A stretch of DNA of 25,058 nucleotides from Micractinium sp. NFX-FRZ. Its lineage: Eukaryota; Chlorophyta; Trebouxiophyceae; Chlorellales; Chlorellaceae. Shown in pieces: positions 1-10,694 of this stretch. The position numbers and the translations under genes were made by a program. The notes below the pieces were generated by a model. The model had not been told where the DNA came from. It made no database searches and saw only the letters and a list, made by a program, of their open reading frames with translations. Numbering within the stretch: the stretch's first letter is position 1; every line of letters starts with the position of its first letter. The stretch covers positions 1-25,058 of the forward strand of contig JAPTJF010000643.1 in assembly GCA_029339195.1 (NCBI GenBank). Direction: 5' to 3'.

Positions 1-665
1 GGGGAAGGCGGGGAGGGGAAGGCGGCACGGCTGGCTGGACGGGACCACCGGACGGGGGGCTCAAGAGGCCCCCGCCTGGCCCGCCCCCCGGCCAGGCCTT
101 GCCAGGCCTGGATATAGGCCCCCCTCTTGCTAATTTCTCGCCTTGCTCGCCCTGCCCGGCCACAATTGTGCTGGCATCAGCAGAATGTCAAAAGCATCAG
201 CCGTGCTTCAGCTACACCTGCTTCATGAAGACAATGCCAGCGCACAGGGCGCACACTTAGTTCAATGGCCAACATGTGGTGGAGACGTAACAGACATGTG
301 GTGCTGGCACGGCCTGCCACTCGTCACGCGCTGCTTTGCAGCGAGGCAGAGGCGAGCCGGAGGCCGAGGGATGCCACACACTTGGTGCGTCACATACCTG
401 CAATCCCAAGGAAGCCAGCCAAGTGGAAGGCTTTGCAAGACTTTACAAGGTTCGATTAGAAAGAAGTGCTTGACTTGGGGGGGGGGGGGGGGGGGGGCAG
501 CGGGCGCAGCAGGCATCTGGAGCACTTGTGGGAATAAACTTGGTGCAACATGACTGATCGGAGCGCGATTCTTACTGAAGCGTATGCCCCCATTTCATTC
601 AGACCTCAACATCGCCGCTTGCTCGCCAAAGAGCGGCGGGTGCGGGCGTCTGCAGCCCGTCTCCC
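1..665. other. Upstream region of the SYLF gene, no supported gene
   Basis: No exon with believable splice sites or protein similarity was found here. The stretch holds GC-rich spacer DNA, a 21-base G homopolymer at 477-497, and presumably the promoter and 5' leader of the SYLF-domain gene that starts at 666. Open frames in 143-553 are crossed by the G tract, which translates as poly-Gly, and they look like chance frames. Confidence 0.5.
477..497. repeat. G21 homopolymer
   Basis: There are 21 consecutive G residues about 170 bases upstream of the first candidate start codon of the SYLF gene. Such a tract can form G-quadruplex-like structure and is prone to length error in sequencing, so the exact count is uncertain. 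Confidence 0.9.
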
Positions 666-3600
666 ATGACCACCCGCGGCCCAACGAGAGCTCCGAGCAT
701 GAACTATGGAGATCTCAAGGCGCTTTTCCAGGAACAGGGTCAAGCGGCGCCGCCGGACGCAGCAGCGCCGCCGCCACCAACACCAGCGCCAGCAGAAGAC
801 GGCAGCGGCGGCGCCAGCGGCGCCCGAGGCGCCAACTGCGGTGATTGCCCCTGCAGCCGCAGCACGTCGCCACGCCCACAGCAGCATGACGGCCTGCAGC
901 CTCCCGCTGGGGCAGCGCAGCAGATGGGCCGCTCTGCCAGCCAGCAGCAGCTGCTGCTGCCGCAGCAGCACTCGCTGGGCCTGCTCGACCGGCTGGCGTT
1001 GCAGCAGCGCACGCGGCTGCAGGTGGGGCTGCCCGCACGCGGTGGCTCCAAAACCTTCTCCCTGAGCAGCAGCAGCATAGATGTGGAGGGCAGCGTGCCA
1101 GCACCCGCCTCCCCCCGCCCATTGAGAGAGTATGATGGGCGGGTGGCGGCGCAGCTGGGGCGGCACTGCCGCAAGGCCCGCCGCATGTTGGAGCGCCTGC
1201 AGGAGCCTGTGTACAGCGTGGCGCAGGGAGGGCCCATGCCGCCGCTGCCCAGCGCAGCGCTGCGCTTCTGCAGGGTAGGTGGGCGGGCGGGTGCAAGGCA
1301 GCAGGGGGGGCGGTGGCGCTGTGCTGGGCATGCTGTGCTGCGCCGGGGTGGGTGGGCGGTGGGGTGCATGGCGGGGCCTTTACACTGATGCAAGTGGGAG
1401 CTGACCTGACCTGATGCTGGGGCAGCATGTGGGCACCTCTGCCAGCCTGACGGCCAACCGGTTGCCTCCAGGCCCCTCCCCCTCCCTGGCCGCTCCCCCT
1501 TTACATCCCCCCTTGCCTCATGCACCTCCCCTTCACATTCCCCCCCACATCGCATGCACCTCCCTCCCTGCAGGGCCTTGCATTTGTGAGGCAGCGCAAG
1601 GCGGGGCTGCTGGGCGCATGGTGCTGGGGGGACGCCCTGGTCATTCAGCGCCTGCCAGACGGCGCCTGGTCCGCCCCCCTCTTCCTGCGCATGCGCTTTG
1701 CCAGCCTGGGGCTGACGGCGGGCATGCAGCGCATACGCAGCGTGCACGTGCTGCAGGTGCGGGGCGGCTTGTTAAGTGGCAACAGCGCATGGGTGGGTTG
1801 TTGGTCGTGGCACGGGTGCAGCTCTGGAGCGCTGATTTGCCAGCCTGGGGCTGACGCAAGGTTGCATGTGCTGCTCAGACTGCCATGCTCCCTGGTCACC
1901 TTGTCTGCCGCTGCATCTTGCCTGCAGACACCCGAGCAGGTGGCGGCTTTCACCCAGGACTCGGCCACCTTCACGCTGGATGCCACCATGCCCGCTGAGC
2001 TGGACCCTTTTGAGATGAACGCGCCCATCAAGCCCATCAAGTGAGATGGTGTTCAATTCTCCCTTTCCCGCACCTGGGTTGAGGGTGGGAGTGCACCCAA
2101 CAAGCCAGGCACCCACCCTGGCTCACTGTGTGTGTTGCGTCCGTTTGCCAACCAACCTGTGCCCACCTGCTCGCCCCCCCTTGTGCGGCCCCCGCCCGCC
2201 CGCTCCCGCAGGCACCAGGACTTCTCGCTGCCGCCCACCGCCGCCAAGCCGCACTGCGCCATGCTGTGCGAGGGACTCATGTGGGACGTGTCGGTCAGGG
2301 GTGAGTGACGACATGTGCGGTGTGGTGTGCGGGCTATTGGTATGAGGGGCCAGCCGTCTCCCTGCCTCAACACTGCCACCAACCCAGACTGAGTGCGCTG
2401 GCAGGGCCTGTTGCCGCTGCTGCTGGCGTTGATGCAGCGGCCGCACGACATGCCAGCTGCACGAAAGTGGTGCCCTTGCCGCAGCGGTCTGCACAGGCCA
2501 GGCGGGCCACCTCTGCACCATCTGCCGTCCCTTGCTGCCCTGCAGCCGGCTTCACCTTGGTCAACGACCAGCTGCACAGCCAGGTGTATGGCGAGGGGGT
2601 CACGCCAGAGGACATCCTCAGCGGCCGCTTTGCGCTGCCCCAGGAGCTGCTGCCGCTGTATGGCGACATTGAGGAGCGCGCGGCGGAGGCCAGGGTGAGT
2701 GAAACACGGGCGCCAAGTGAGGGTGCACATGTTGGGCGCAGGCGGAGCGCAGCGTGCTGGGCAGCGGGGCGCGGCTGCAGCCCTGCGCGTGCGCAGCCAG
2801 CGGCCCAGTGCGTGTGCAGCCCACACATTGCAGCACATTGCGCTTGTGCTGGGCGGCAGCGCGGGTCGGCCACCGTGCGCTCCCTGCCTGGCACCTGCGT
2901 AACCCCCTGCCCCCAGCAACCTCCAACCAACAAGTTGCCTGGCCTGATGCTGCTTACATTACACCTCAACCCTCCATCCCCACTGCTGCCTCACCTCGAA
3001 CCTTCTCTCGGCATTTGCCCCAGGGACGGGCTGGCCCCTGCCGTGCTCTGTCCCCTGCCATCAGCGCAACTCCCCACCCAACGTGCACCCCTGCTCCCTG
3101 CCCTCTCTCTGCAGGTCATCCGCGCCACGGTCAGCAAATACGAGCTGGCCCGCAAGCAGTCGATGCAGCGCGCCTCCCTGGCCAGCCGCAGCACGTCTGC
3201 CAACAACAGGTGGGGCACACAGGGAAGGGGAGGTGAACAACACAATCCTTGATGACAGTCAAGGCGATGCACACTGCAGCCCCCGACAGCAACAGGCAGG
3301 CAGGGACCGCCGGATGCAGCCAACACACTTCCTGAGATGCGCTGCCAGCTGTGGGGTTGTCAGCCCTGCCGGTGCCACTGTTACTGCTCCGGTGCCGTGG
3401 CTGCTCATACCGCTCCACCCGCCTTTCCAATGCACTATGCCCATGAGCCTCCTTCTGCCCTGCCGCACGCCGCTGCCCCCTCCTCTGCCTGCACCCTTCT
3501 GTGTGCCCCGCCTGGCAGCGCCTGCGCCTTCCTCTCTCTCAGACCGCCGCCTCGCCTCAGCGCCCTCCCACCGTTCCCTCTTTCTTGTGCAGGTCCCAGC

Positions 3601-4151
3601 AGGACGTGGGAACCCCCAACGGCACAGACGGCGTGCACGCCGGCAGCAGTCAGGCCGCTCACGCGCGCGTCAGCGTCACCAGCGCTTACTCCCTGGGCAC
3701 GCCCAGCCTGGAAGGAGGCTCACCCACAACCACTCTGGGTGGCGGCTGTGTGGCAACTGACAGCCTGGCACGAGGCTGCGGCGAAAGTGCCAGCCTGGCG
3801 GCGCCAGCTGGCGGCAGCCTGAAGCTGTTTGGTGACGTGGACATTGGGTTCGAGGAGATGTACAGCTACGAAATTCAGGAGGCCCTGGAGGTGGAGGAAG
3901 AGGAGGAGCGGCGGCTGTCGTCGCTGATGGAGGAGGAGCAGCAGGAGCAGCAGCAGCCGCAGCAGCCGCAGCAGCAACGGCAGCAGCAGCAGCAGAAAGC
4001 GGGCAGCCAGGAGGAGCAGGAGGGGCTGCAGCGAGAGCAGCAGCAGCCGCACCGACAGCCCTCACAGGCAGAGGCGGCAGAAGCAGGCGGCAATGCCATC
4101 GTCGCCGTTGCTGCTTTATTGGGCCCCAGGGCGGCACTGGTACCCTCATAG
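666..4151 (+). CDS. SYLF (Ysc84-like) domain protein, seven exons
   Basis: Exons are 666-1274, 1574-1756, 1928-2040, 2212-2300, 2546-2694, 3115-3209 and 3593-4151. All introns are GT-AG and the phases agree, giving 598 aa. Residues 1-150 are a low-complexity Ala/Pro/Gln leader. About residues 165-360 resemble the SYLF/Ysc84 lipid-binding fold: 'CRKARRMLERL', then 'GLAFVRQRKAGLLG', 'RLPDGAWSAP', 'TPEQVAAF' and 'YGEGVTPEDILSGRF', in family order. About residues 496-575 are Glu-rich then Gln-rich and probably disordered. SYLF proteins bind phosphoinositides and, in yeast and animals, link membranes to actin; that role is inferred here. The Gly-rich strands usual in the family are poorly kept. 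The start may be ATG 666 or the in-frame ATG 699. A UGUAA signal lies 67 bases after the stop. Confidence 0.88.
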
Positions 4152-4217
4152 AATGTTCACAGCGCGTGGCGTGGGTCGACATACATACACATATAGCAGG
4201 TCGCGATCGAGTGGTAG

Positions 4218-4222
4218 TGTAA
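4218..4222 (+). terminator. Candidate UGUAA polyadenylation signal of the SYLF gene
   Basis: TGTAA on the plus strand, 67 bases after the SYLF stop codon. UGUAA is the standard poly(A) signal of green algal nuclear genes. A cleavage site 10-20 bases further on would overlap the 3' end of the convergent gene at 4249. Confidence 0.5.
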
Positions 4223-4248
4223 CCTCGGACGGTGCTCAGTCACAGCAG

Positions 4249-7200
4249 TCACAGCAGAGGGTAGAGGAGGTAAACACTAATAAGGAGCACTGAGTGGGCA
4301 TCAGGGGTACAAGGGTTGGCAGGCCAGACCAGGGTGCCAGCTTGGGAGGTTGATGGGCATTGCTGGGGTAGCAGAGGCTTGGGGCCAGCCTGGGCGTAAG
4401 CAAGTGCGGCTGCAATCTCTGCCAGCTCAGCCTTGACATGTTTGGTGACTGCTGGCGCTAGCGCCTCGTAGGTGCCAGACAAACTGCAGCGCTGGGTGCG
4501 ACGCTGGCAGGCCCAGGTGCAAACGTGTGGAGGGGGCGTTCAGGGCCGGTGGTGGTGGTGGTGTGCAGCGCCCCGTGCGGACACCTTGGGGGATGCGTTC
4601 AGATGCATGGCACTGCAGATGCGGAAAATGAGGCGCGCACAAGCTGGTCATACTGCAGGCCCCAAGCAAGCCGCCCTTTTGCTGATGAATTGTTCAACCG
4701 GGGCACACCTGCAGGCAGGCCCAGAGAATGCAGGTTTGCAGCGGCGCACTTCTACCGTTTCCCGCCCCACAACACTGAGGCCCTTGCCAGTACACCCACC
4801 ACTCCCCTCGAGCCCCCGCCTCACCCGAATGGCACGGCAATGGCATTCTCGCGGCCCAGCTTCTGCTGCGGCTGCTGCTGCTGCTGCAGCGGCGGCGGTT
4901 GCGGCGGCGGTGCCTGCTGCTGCTGCTGCTGCCTGCAGCATTACAAACAACAGTAGGTCACATCGCACTTAGATGAGGCAGGCTGCTGCTGCAAGGGAAT
5001 GCACAGCAGCAGCAGGCTGGCAGGAGCAGCAGACTGTGGGCACCGCACGGCAGGTAGCCGGAGGCAGTGGTCCGGCCGCAAGGCAAGCAGGCATATTGGC
5101 GGGCGCTGATGTCACTCACCCCTCCAGCACCTTGTTCACCAGCGAGATAAGGTGCAGGCCAATGCCCACGTTCTGGTTGCCGGCTGTCAGCACCTGCTTG
5201 CTCATGCCGGTCAGCATCTGCAGCTGCACTTCGGAGGTGGCCTCGTGCCCCGGGCATTTACCGGGGCCCAGGTATTTAGCAGCAGGGCAGGCGGTGTCGG
5301 GCTTGCAGAAGATGTTGAGCACACAGATGAGCTTGGCACCGGACTTGATGATGCGCTTGATGAAGGCTGCAGGAAGTTGCAGTAGGAAGAGGAGTGACGA
5401 TGTGTTGTGGGCAGGCAGGTGGGTCGAAAAGCGGCAGGGGTCTTTGAGTTGTGAATGAAGTGCTTAGCAGCCCAGGCAGTCACCCAAACATGGAGCCAGT
5501 GTCATGCATGCATTGCCTCCCCTGCGTTTCACGCACTCATCCCTAAAGAGGTTACGTTACACAAACTGTCAGCCCACCCACCTGTGGCGCTGGCATGCTT
5601 GAGCGCGGAGCTGCTGGCCTGTTCCAGCAGGTAGCAGATGGTGGTGAGCTGGTTGAGCAGGGAGCACGTGTTAAAGAGGTTGGCGGCCACGTCAGGCGTC
5701 AGATCTGCCAGGCTTGCCACCAGGCTGCAGCCGCTCAGCGCCTTGAGGCTGCGAATCACCGACTTGAGCAGCTTCATGGCTCCGGCGAGGATCTGCAAGG
5801 AGGGAGGGAGGCACCCCAGGTGAGCAGACATACCCTGCTGGGTACGCGAGGCCGCATGGAGCCAGGCCAGGCACAGTGCAAAATCGGAGGTGGTGGGCGA
5901 AGGCGCATGCGTGGAAGGCGCTGCGTCCTCCGTGCACTGCCCGCCTGCATGCCAGCTTCTGCCCGCACATGCCCGCACACCGCCCCCGCTCCACCCGTTG
6001 CTGCCCCCCATGCTCAACAGCCCCTTGACTCCCCACCCTCAGGCACCCACCGACCTCCATTGCTCCGCCGCGCTCTGCCATCAGAATCTCCAGAAGAATC
6101 TGGACGCGCCCGCTGTCGGTGCAGATGCGACAGTCCACGTCGTCGTAGGGCCGAGTGGTGATGTGGCGGCGCGAGCCGTGAATCTCATCGTACTCCACAA
6201 ACCCCTCGTACGTCTGCCGCGTCTTGATCAGCTCCGGGGAGGGGTCCACAACATCTGCATAGGTAACAGGGCAGCCCAGGAGGCGCAGCAACAGTGAACG
6301 TTTTAAGGGGCTGCTTCTTGAGGGGCCTCGGCCACGCACTCCGCTGCCCAAACGCAGCCTCCGTCAACCAGCAGCGCACATCCACCCACCCACCACTGAC
6401 CTCTTGCCCACCCCCAGCAACAGACCAAACCCACCTTGGCGGTAGTACATCAGGTTGGCTGCACGCAGGATTGAGGCGCTGGCCAGCTGCCGCGACGCGT
6501 TATAGCTGTCTGTCACGCAGCGCAGCTTGTCGGCGGAGGCCGCCAGCTTGGCAAGCGCCGCCTGCAGCGGCGTGTTGAGCTGGCAGCGCGCGCTGGCGAG
6601 CAGGGGGTTGAGAACCTGCAGCTCAGAGCGCAGGCTTTCATTGTCCAGGACGACCTGGATGGCTTCCAGCGCCTGCTGCACGCCCTTGGGCGTGGGGTGC
6701 TGGGTGACACCCCTCAGCATGGTGCGCAGGCCAGGGAAGCAGATGGAGGTGGAGAGCAGGCGGGGGTTGGCCATTGCTGCCGCCAGGCGTGCCACCCGCT
6801 CCCACTCCAACGCGTGCATGTCGGCGGCCACCGCATTGTGCACCAGCTGTGCTTGCAGTTTCTGCAGGATGGAGAATCAGGGGAGCAGGCAAGGTGGGGC
6901 AAAGGTGACAGCGCACGTACTTGGGTGCACCCAACCACCCACATGGGGCCTCGCCGAGCTTGGTGGCGGGCCCAGGCGGCGTGTGCGGGGCGCATGGGCA
7001 TGCATTGCAGATGAGAGGAGCACCCCAACAAGATGCTAGATCTAGAGTGCACATCTGGCCAGGCCCCCATCAATACTCCCCCTGTGCTCCGCGCCGCCGC
7101 CCCTGCTGACGCCCCGCCACCCCGCCCCGCCGCCCAGCCACACCCACCTTCAGCAGCGCCGCCATCTCTGAATCGGTCAGGCCATCCCGGTCCTCTTCAT

Positions 7201-7424
7201 ACAGCGGGTTGTCCAGCAGGCTGTCCCACAGGCTGTTGGCGGCCGCCGCGGCCTCGGCGCTCACACTGCGGCGAGGGGTGGGGCGTGCAGCCGTGGATCA
7301 GGTCAGAGACAAATTCTTCACGCAGCGGTTGCAGGCGGCGCAGGCGGTGGCCGGTCAACGACGGTGCAGGCGCCCCTCACCCGGGCGCCAGGTTCGGGTG
7401 CCTGCCAAGCCCCTCCATGGCCAT
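4249..7424 (-). CDS. Unrecognised helical protein, paralogue A, eight exons
   Basis: Exons on the minus strand are 7424-7381, 7265-7148, 6861-6435, 6254-6055, 5792-5582, 5366-5120, 4932-4825 and 4483-4249, giving 529 aa. The start is ATG 7424, with a second in-frame ATG two codons later. I do not recognise the family. The protein looks mainly alpha-helical, with a Gln/Pro-rich linker at about residues 416-440 and no signal peptide or membrane segment. The model rests on the plus-strand paralogue at 12705-15441: seven intron positions share phase (2,0,1,0,1,2,2). Matching blocks include 'HPTPKGVQQALEA' versus 'DPTPQSLQQALDA', 'DSGRVQILLEILMAERGGA' versus 'ASGQIKMYKGIFVSTKGGA', and 'GRENAIAVPFG' versus 'GRENAVAGPFG'. 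The fourth donor (GTCGGT) is weak but is the only phase-correct choice. The last exon is the least certain: adding a 28-base exon at 4612-4585 would change its frame and stop at 4427. Confidence 0.85.
4861..4932 (-). repeat. CAG/CCG trinucleotide tract in exon 7 of paralogue A
   Basis: Runs of CAG and CCG on the minus strand encode Q6, P3, P3 and Q5 blocks joined by single residues. The same exon of the paralogue (15099-15200) is also Gln/Pro-rich but without the long uniform runs, so the tract has probably expanded in this copy. Confidence 0.8.
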
Positions 7425-8162
7425 TGTGAGGGGATGCAGCGCAGTGGTTGGTCAGCCGGAGGACAACGGTGCGACTGCAGGCTGGTCTCTGCCGCCTGCG
7501 CAACTGCTGCCGCCCGGTCAGCAACCACAGCACGTGGGCCCTTCTGAGTGTTGGCTGCACCCGGCAAAAATGCAACTTTCGACATTTCACAGTGTATGAC
7601 ATGCGTATAATAATAAAAGCATGGCCTTCGACCTCAAAGGGGCGGTGCGGTCCAGCTGGGTGCTGCCGGTTCCGTCGCCCTGGTGGGGCCGCTGGCACGG
7701 GCGCACCAAGGCGCCGTGCTGGATCCTTCGGAGCTGCACTGCTCACTGTGCATTCATTACCAGCGATGGCGTGTGATGGCGCTGTCAGCCTGCCAGGAAC
7801 GCCTGAAACTTCACGTCGATCTGGCTGGCAACATGCACTGGCGGCACAATGGCGCACCTCGTTGCCCAGCACCCATCTATTTAGAACCCATCCTGCAGGT
7901 GCCCAGCAAGCACTCGAGTGCTCAGCTGAGCTCAGCTGGGCCTTGTTGTGCGTACTAGGAAGACGTATTCCCAAAATGTGCAATTTGGGCATAACGCTTT
8001 TGCATTCCGTCAGTGTGACGCATCTTTGAGCTGCCAGCGTTGCCGCCACGCCACGTCAGCAGTGACAACAGGAACCTTTCGGAGCGGCACCTTGAATCGA
8101 TCTGTCGTCCGCTGTAACGAGGAGCAGCAACGAGTGCAGGAGCAGCAGCAGCAGCAATTGAT

Positions 8163-8199
8163 CTCACAGGCAGCGGCGGCAGAAGCAGGCGGCAATTCC
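8163..8199 (+). repeat. Dispersed copy of the SYLF-gene last-exon segment
   Basis: This 37-base block matches 4061-4097 at 35 of 37 positions and in the same reading frame ('SQAAAAEAGGNS' here, 'SQAEAAEAGGNA' in the SYLF protein). CAG-rich sequence precedes both copies. It sits in an open frame ending at 8304, but no splice signals attach it to a gene. It may be a decayed partial gene copy or a shared mobile fragment. Confidence 0.75.
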
Positions 8200-8321
8200 C
8201 CGGCCGCCGGCACGGCTACCTGGGCAGGCAGCTATTTGTCAGCCGTCGGCATGCTTTATGCAGGCGTCGCTTTGCAGATATTCTGCTTGACAATTCCACT
8301 TTGATTATATCTAGCTGGCAG

Positions 8322-8340
8322 CAGTACAGTACAGTACAGT
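8322..8340 (+). repeat. (CAGTA)n microsatellite
   Basis: Three full CAGTA units plus CAGT, in intergenic DNA. Confidence 0.85.
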
Positions 8341-9165
8341 GTAGTGCAGCATTGTAGATTCCTGCTCTCTAGCCCTTCACACATGCCTACCTGGCCACGG
8401 TTGTCAAGGGAGCTCACTCAATGCCCATGCTGCATGTTTGCAGGATGGGAGGGGCGGGAAGGGCAGGCAGACAGACAGGCAGCTGTTCTCAAGAAGGATG
8501 GAATGCAGCTGAACGTGCATGCTTTTGAAAGGCCAGTAAGAGTGGGCAGTAGGACCTCAGCTGACGCTAGCTGCTCTGTGCCAGGCAGAGGCACTGCAGG
8601 CACTGCACCAGGCAAGGGGCATTGGGCGCTGCACAACGTCCGGGCGCTGCGGTGGGCAGGTGGTAATGCAAGCTGAGGCACAGCACAACGCCCGGCCGCC
8701 TATGCGGCAGAAGGTTGACTCGGAGGCGGCATGTGCTGCGCAGGTGTGTGGCAAGCAGCAGGTCGTGGCGGCGCTGCTGGCGGCGGGGCCAACACCAGTG
8801 CAGCCCAAGGCGGGTGCGCAGCATCCGCTGGCCGCAGGCACTGTTTCGGCCAGCTGACCTGGGTGGGTGCCAGCGCCATTCAGGGCGCATATCAGGTCAA
8901 GCACGTTGATCACTATCACAAGAAGCAAAATTGGTCGCCATCAAACAAACACGCAAGCAAGCATACAATCAAATCATGCACAGGCGGTTAGCTGCGCCTG
9001 GCTGCGTCAGCTGTTCACAGTGCACCCGTCCTGCCGCTGCTGACTGCCAGGGCTGCCATCTGCTACTGACGTGGCCTGCTGCGCCCCGTGCGGGCCCTGC
9101 GTGGCAGCGGCCCTGCTGCACCGCCAGGACAGCGCCCAGGGGCAGGCGCCGCTGGCAGGCGGCCC

Positions 9166-10638
9166 TCACTCTATTGCATCCCCCTGCAGCGTGGTCACCT
9201 CAGCCTCCAGCCCGGCTGCCTTCAGCACCGCCTTCTGGCCCTCGATCCTGCGCTGCCGGTCCTTCTGCGCACCCTTGCTGGTCTTGCCGTCCTTGCTGTA
9301 CTCATCTGACGCCAGCAGGCGCAGCAGGGCCAGCAGCGCCTGCCACGACTCCGCATCATCGTGCACCGCCTGCAGCTGCTCCAGGCACAGGTAGACGCGA
9401 GTGCTCTGCCGCCACTTGCCATTCTCTGGCAGGCACACATGGTGCAGGTACAGAGGCACTGAGCTGCCCTTGGGCAGCAGCGACATGCGGTGCGCTGCCG
9501 CTGGCTGGCCGTCTGCGGGGCGCAGGAGCTTGGCGTTGTCGTCGTGCCGCTGCATCCAGTCTTGCGCCAGGGATGTCTGCAGGGAAGCAAGGCAGAGAAG
9601 CAGGAGTGAGCTCTGCGCACATGAGCTTGATGCCAGAAGAAGAGGGCTTCTGCATTGAGGGACGTGGGCATACAGAGGGCAGTCAGTGAGGCATGCCTTG
9701 CTCACCACCCACCTGCTGTCACTACTGCTCAGCAAAGCACCCGCATCACAGCACAACACGGCACAGCACGGCACGCCACAGCGCAGCACAGTACAGCACA
9801 GCCAAGCCCTTCTGTTGAGGGCGTGGGCCAACAGAGGGCAGGCGCATGACATGCCTTGTGCACAGCACAGCACAACAAAGCACAGCACAGTATGTGGACC
9901 AGCTGTCCCACCGGGGATGGCGGAGACGAGCCGGCGGAAGCACAGCATGGCACAGCACAGCAAAGCCGTTCCCTTCTGTTGCTCAGCCCACAGCGCAGGT
10001 ACACTGCCAACAAGCAGGCACCAGGCAACACGAACCGCACAGCCCAGAGCAGCGCACCAGTGCATTCAGATGCCCAGTGCTGATGCCTGCAGTGCTGGAC
10101 TGGATGAGAGCGAGCACCCTGGAGCGCTCGCTGCCTGCATTGATCAACACAGCGCCCCGCGGCACAACATTCCAAACGCTCTCCTCAGCTGCCGCAATGT
10201 TTGCGGCCGCCGCCTGCCGCGCTGCTGCCGCCGCTGCCCTGGCGCCCTGGCGCCCGCCTCCTGCCACCTTCGCCCGGCCGCCCGCACCCGGCCCTGGTGG
10301 CCCAGGGGCAGCGGCGTTTGGGGCAGCCTGGTCCACCTCCCCGCCATCATCGCCACCTCCTGCCCAGCCAGCAAGGCTCAGCGCCCCCGCATCTCCAGAG
10401 GCGACGCTGCCAGCCTCAGAGTGCGTGCGCCTTGGTGCCTCTGCCTCACCGCCGCCTGCTGCCAGCCCCGCCTGCTCATGCTGCTCCAGCTTTATGCGCA
10501 TGTCCTGCAGCTGCTGCCGCAGCTCTGCATTCTCCCTCTGTAAACCTTCCAGCTGATGCTGATGCGGCTGATAGTCAGCTGCCTGTGCCTCAGCAGCAGC
10601 TGCCCGCGCCAGCGCCTCCTGCATGTCCGCTCCGCCCA

Positions 10639-10694
<56 letters not shown>

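Larger units (their letters stand above)
7425..9165. other. Intergenic region between paralogue A and the coiled-coil gene
   Basis: About 1.7 kb separate the start of paralogue A from the stop of the next minus-strand gene. It should hold the promoter of paralogue A (just right of 7424) and the 3' UTR of the coiled-coil gene (left of 9166). Long open frames exist but start at GTG or TTG and lack recognisable similarity. A fragment matching the last exon of the SYLF gene lies at 8163-8199 and a short microsatellite at 8322-8340. No clear UGUAA was found downstream of the coiled-coil gene. Confidence 0.5.

Noticed and set aside
408..460. tRNA-like boxes (AGCCAAGTGG and GGTTCGATT)
   Set aside because: Only the D-arm stem pairs; anticodon, T and acceptor stems do not form, so it is not a tRNA gene.
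606..1747. Long minus-strand open frames opposite the SYLF first exons
   Set aside because: They are antisense shadows of a GC-rich, CAG/GCC-rich coding exon; they show no similarity or splice support, while the plus strand gives a seven-exon SYLF model.
4958..4988. Exon 4988-4958 as the last exon of paralogue A
   Set aside because: It splices in phase but gives only a ten-residue tail. The acceptor at 4934-4933 instead yields 'GRENAIAVPFG', clearly matching paralogue B.
7070..7264. GTG at 7264 as the start of paralogue A
   Set aside because: The site is preceded by CCGCAG, a splice acceptor. An upstream exon with ATG 7424 and a GTGAGG donor fits phase 2, exactly as in paralogue B.
8731..8800. 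Ankyrin-like stretch 'GKQQVVAALLAAG' in a plus frame
   Set aside because: It is a single weak match in a 65-codon frame with no neighbouring repeat and no splice signals.
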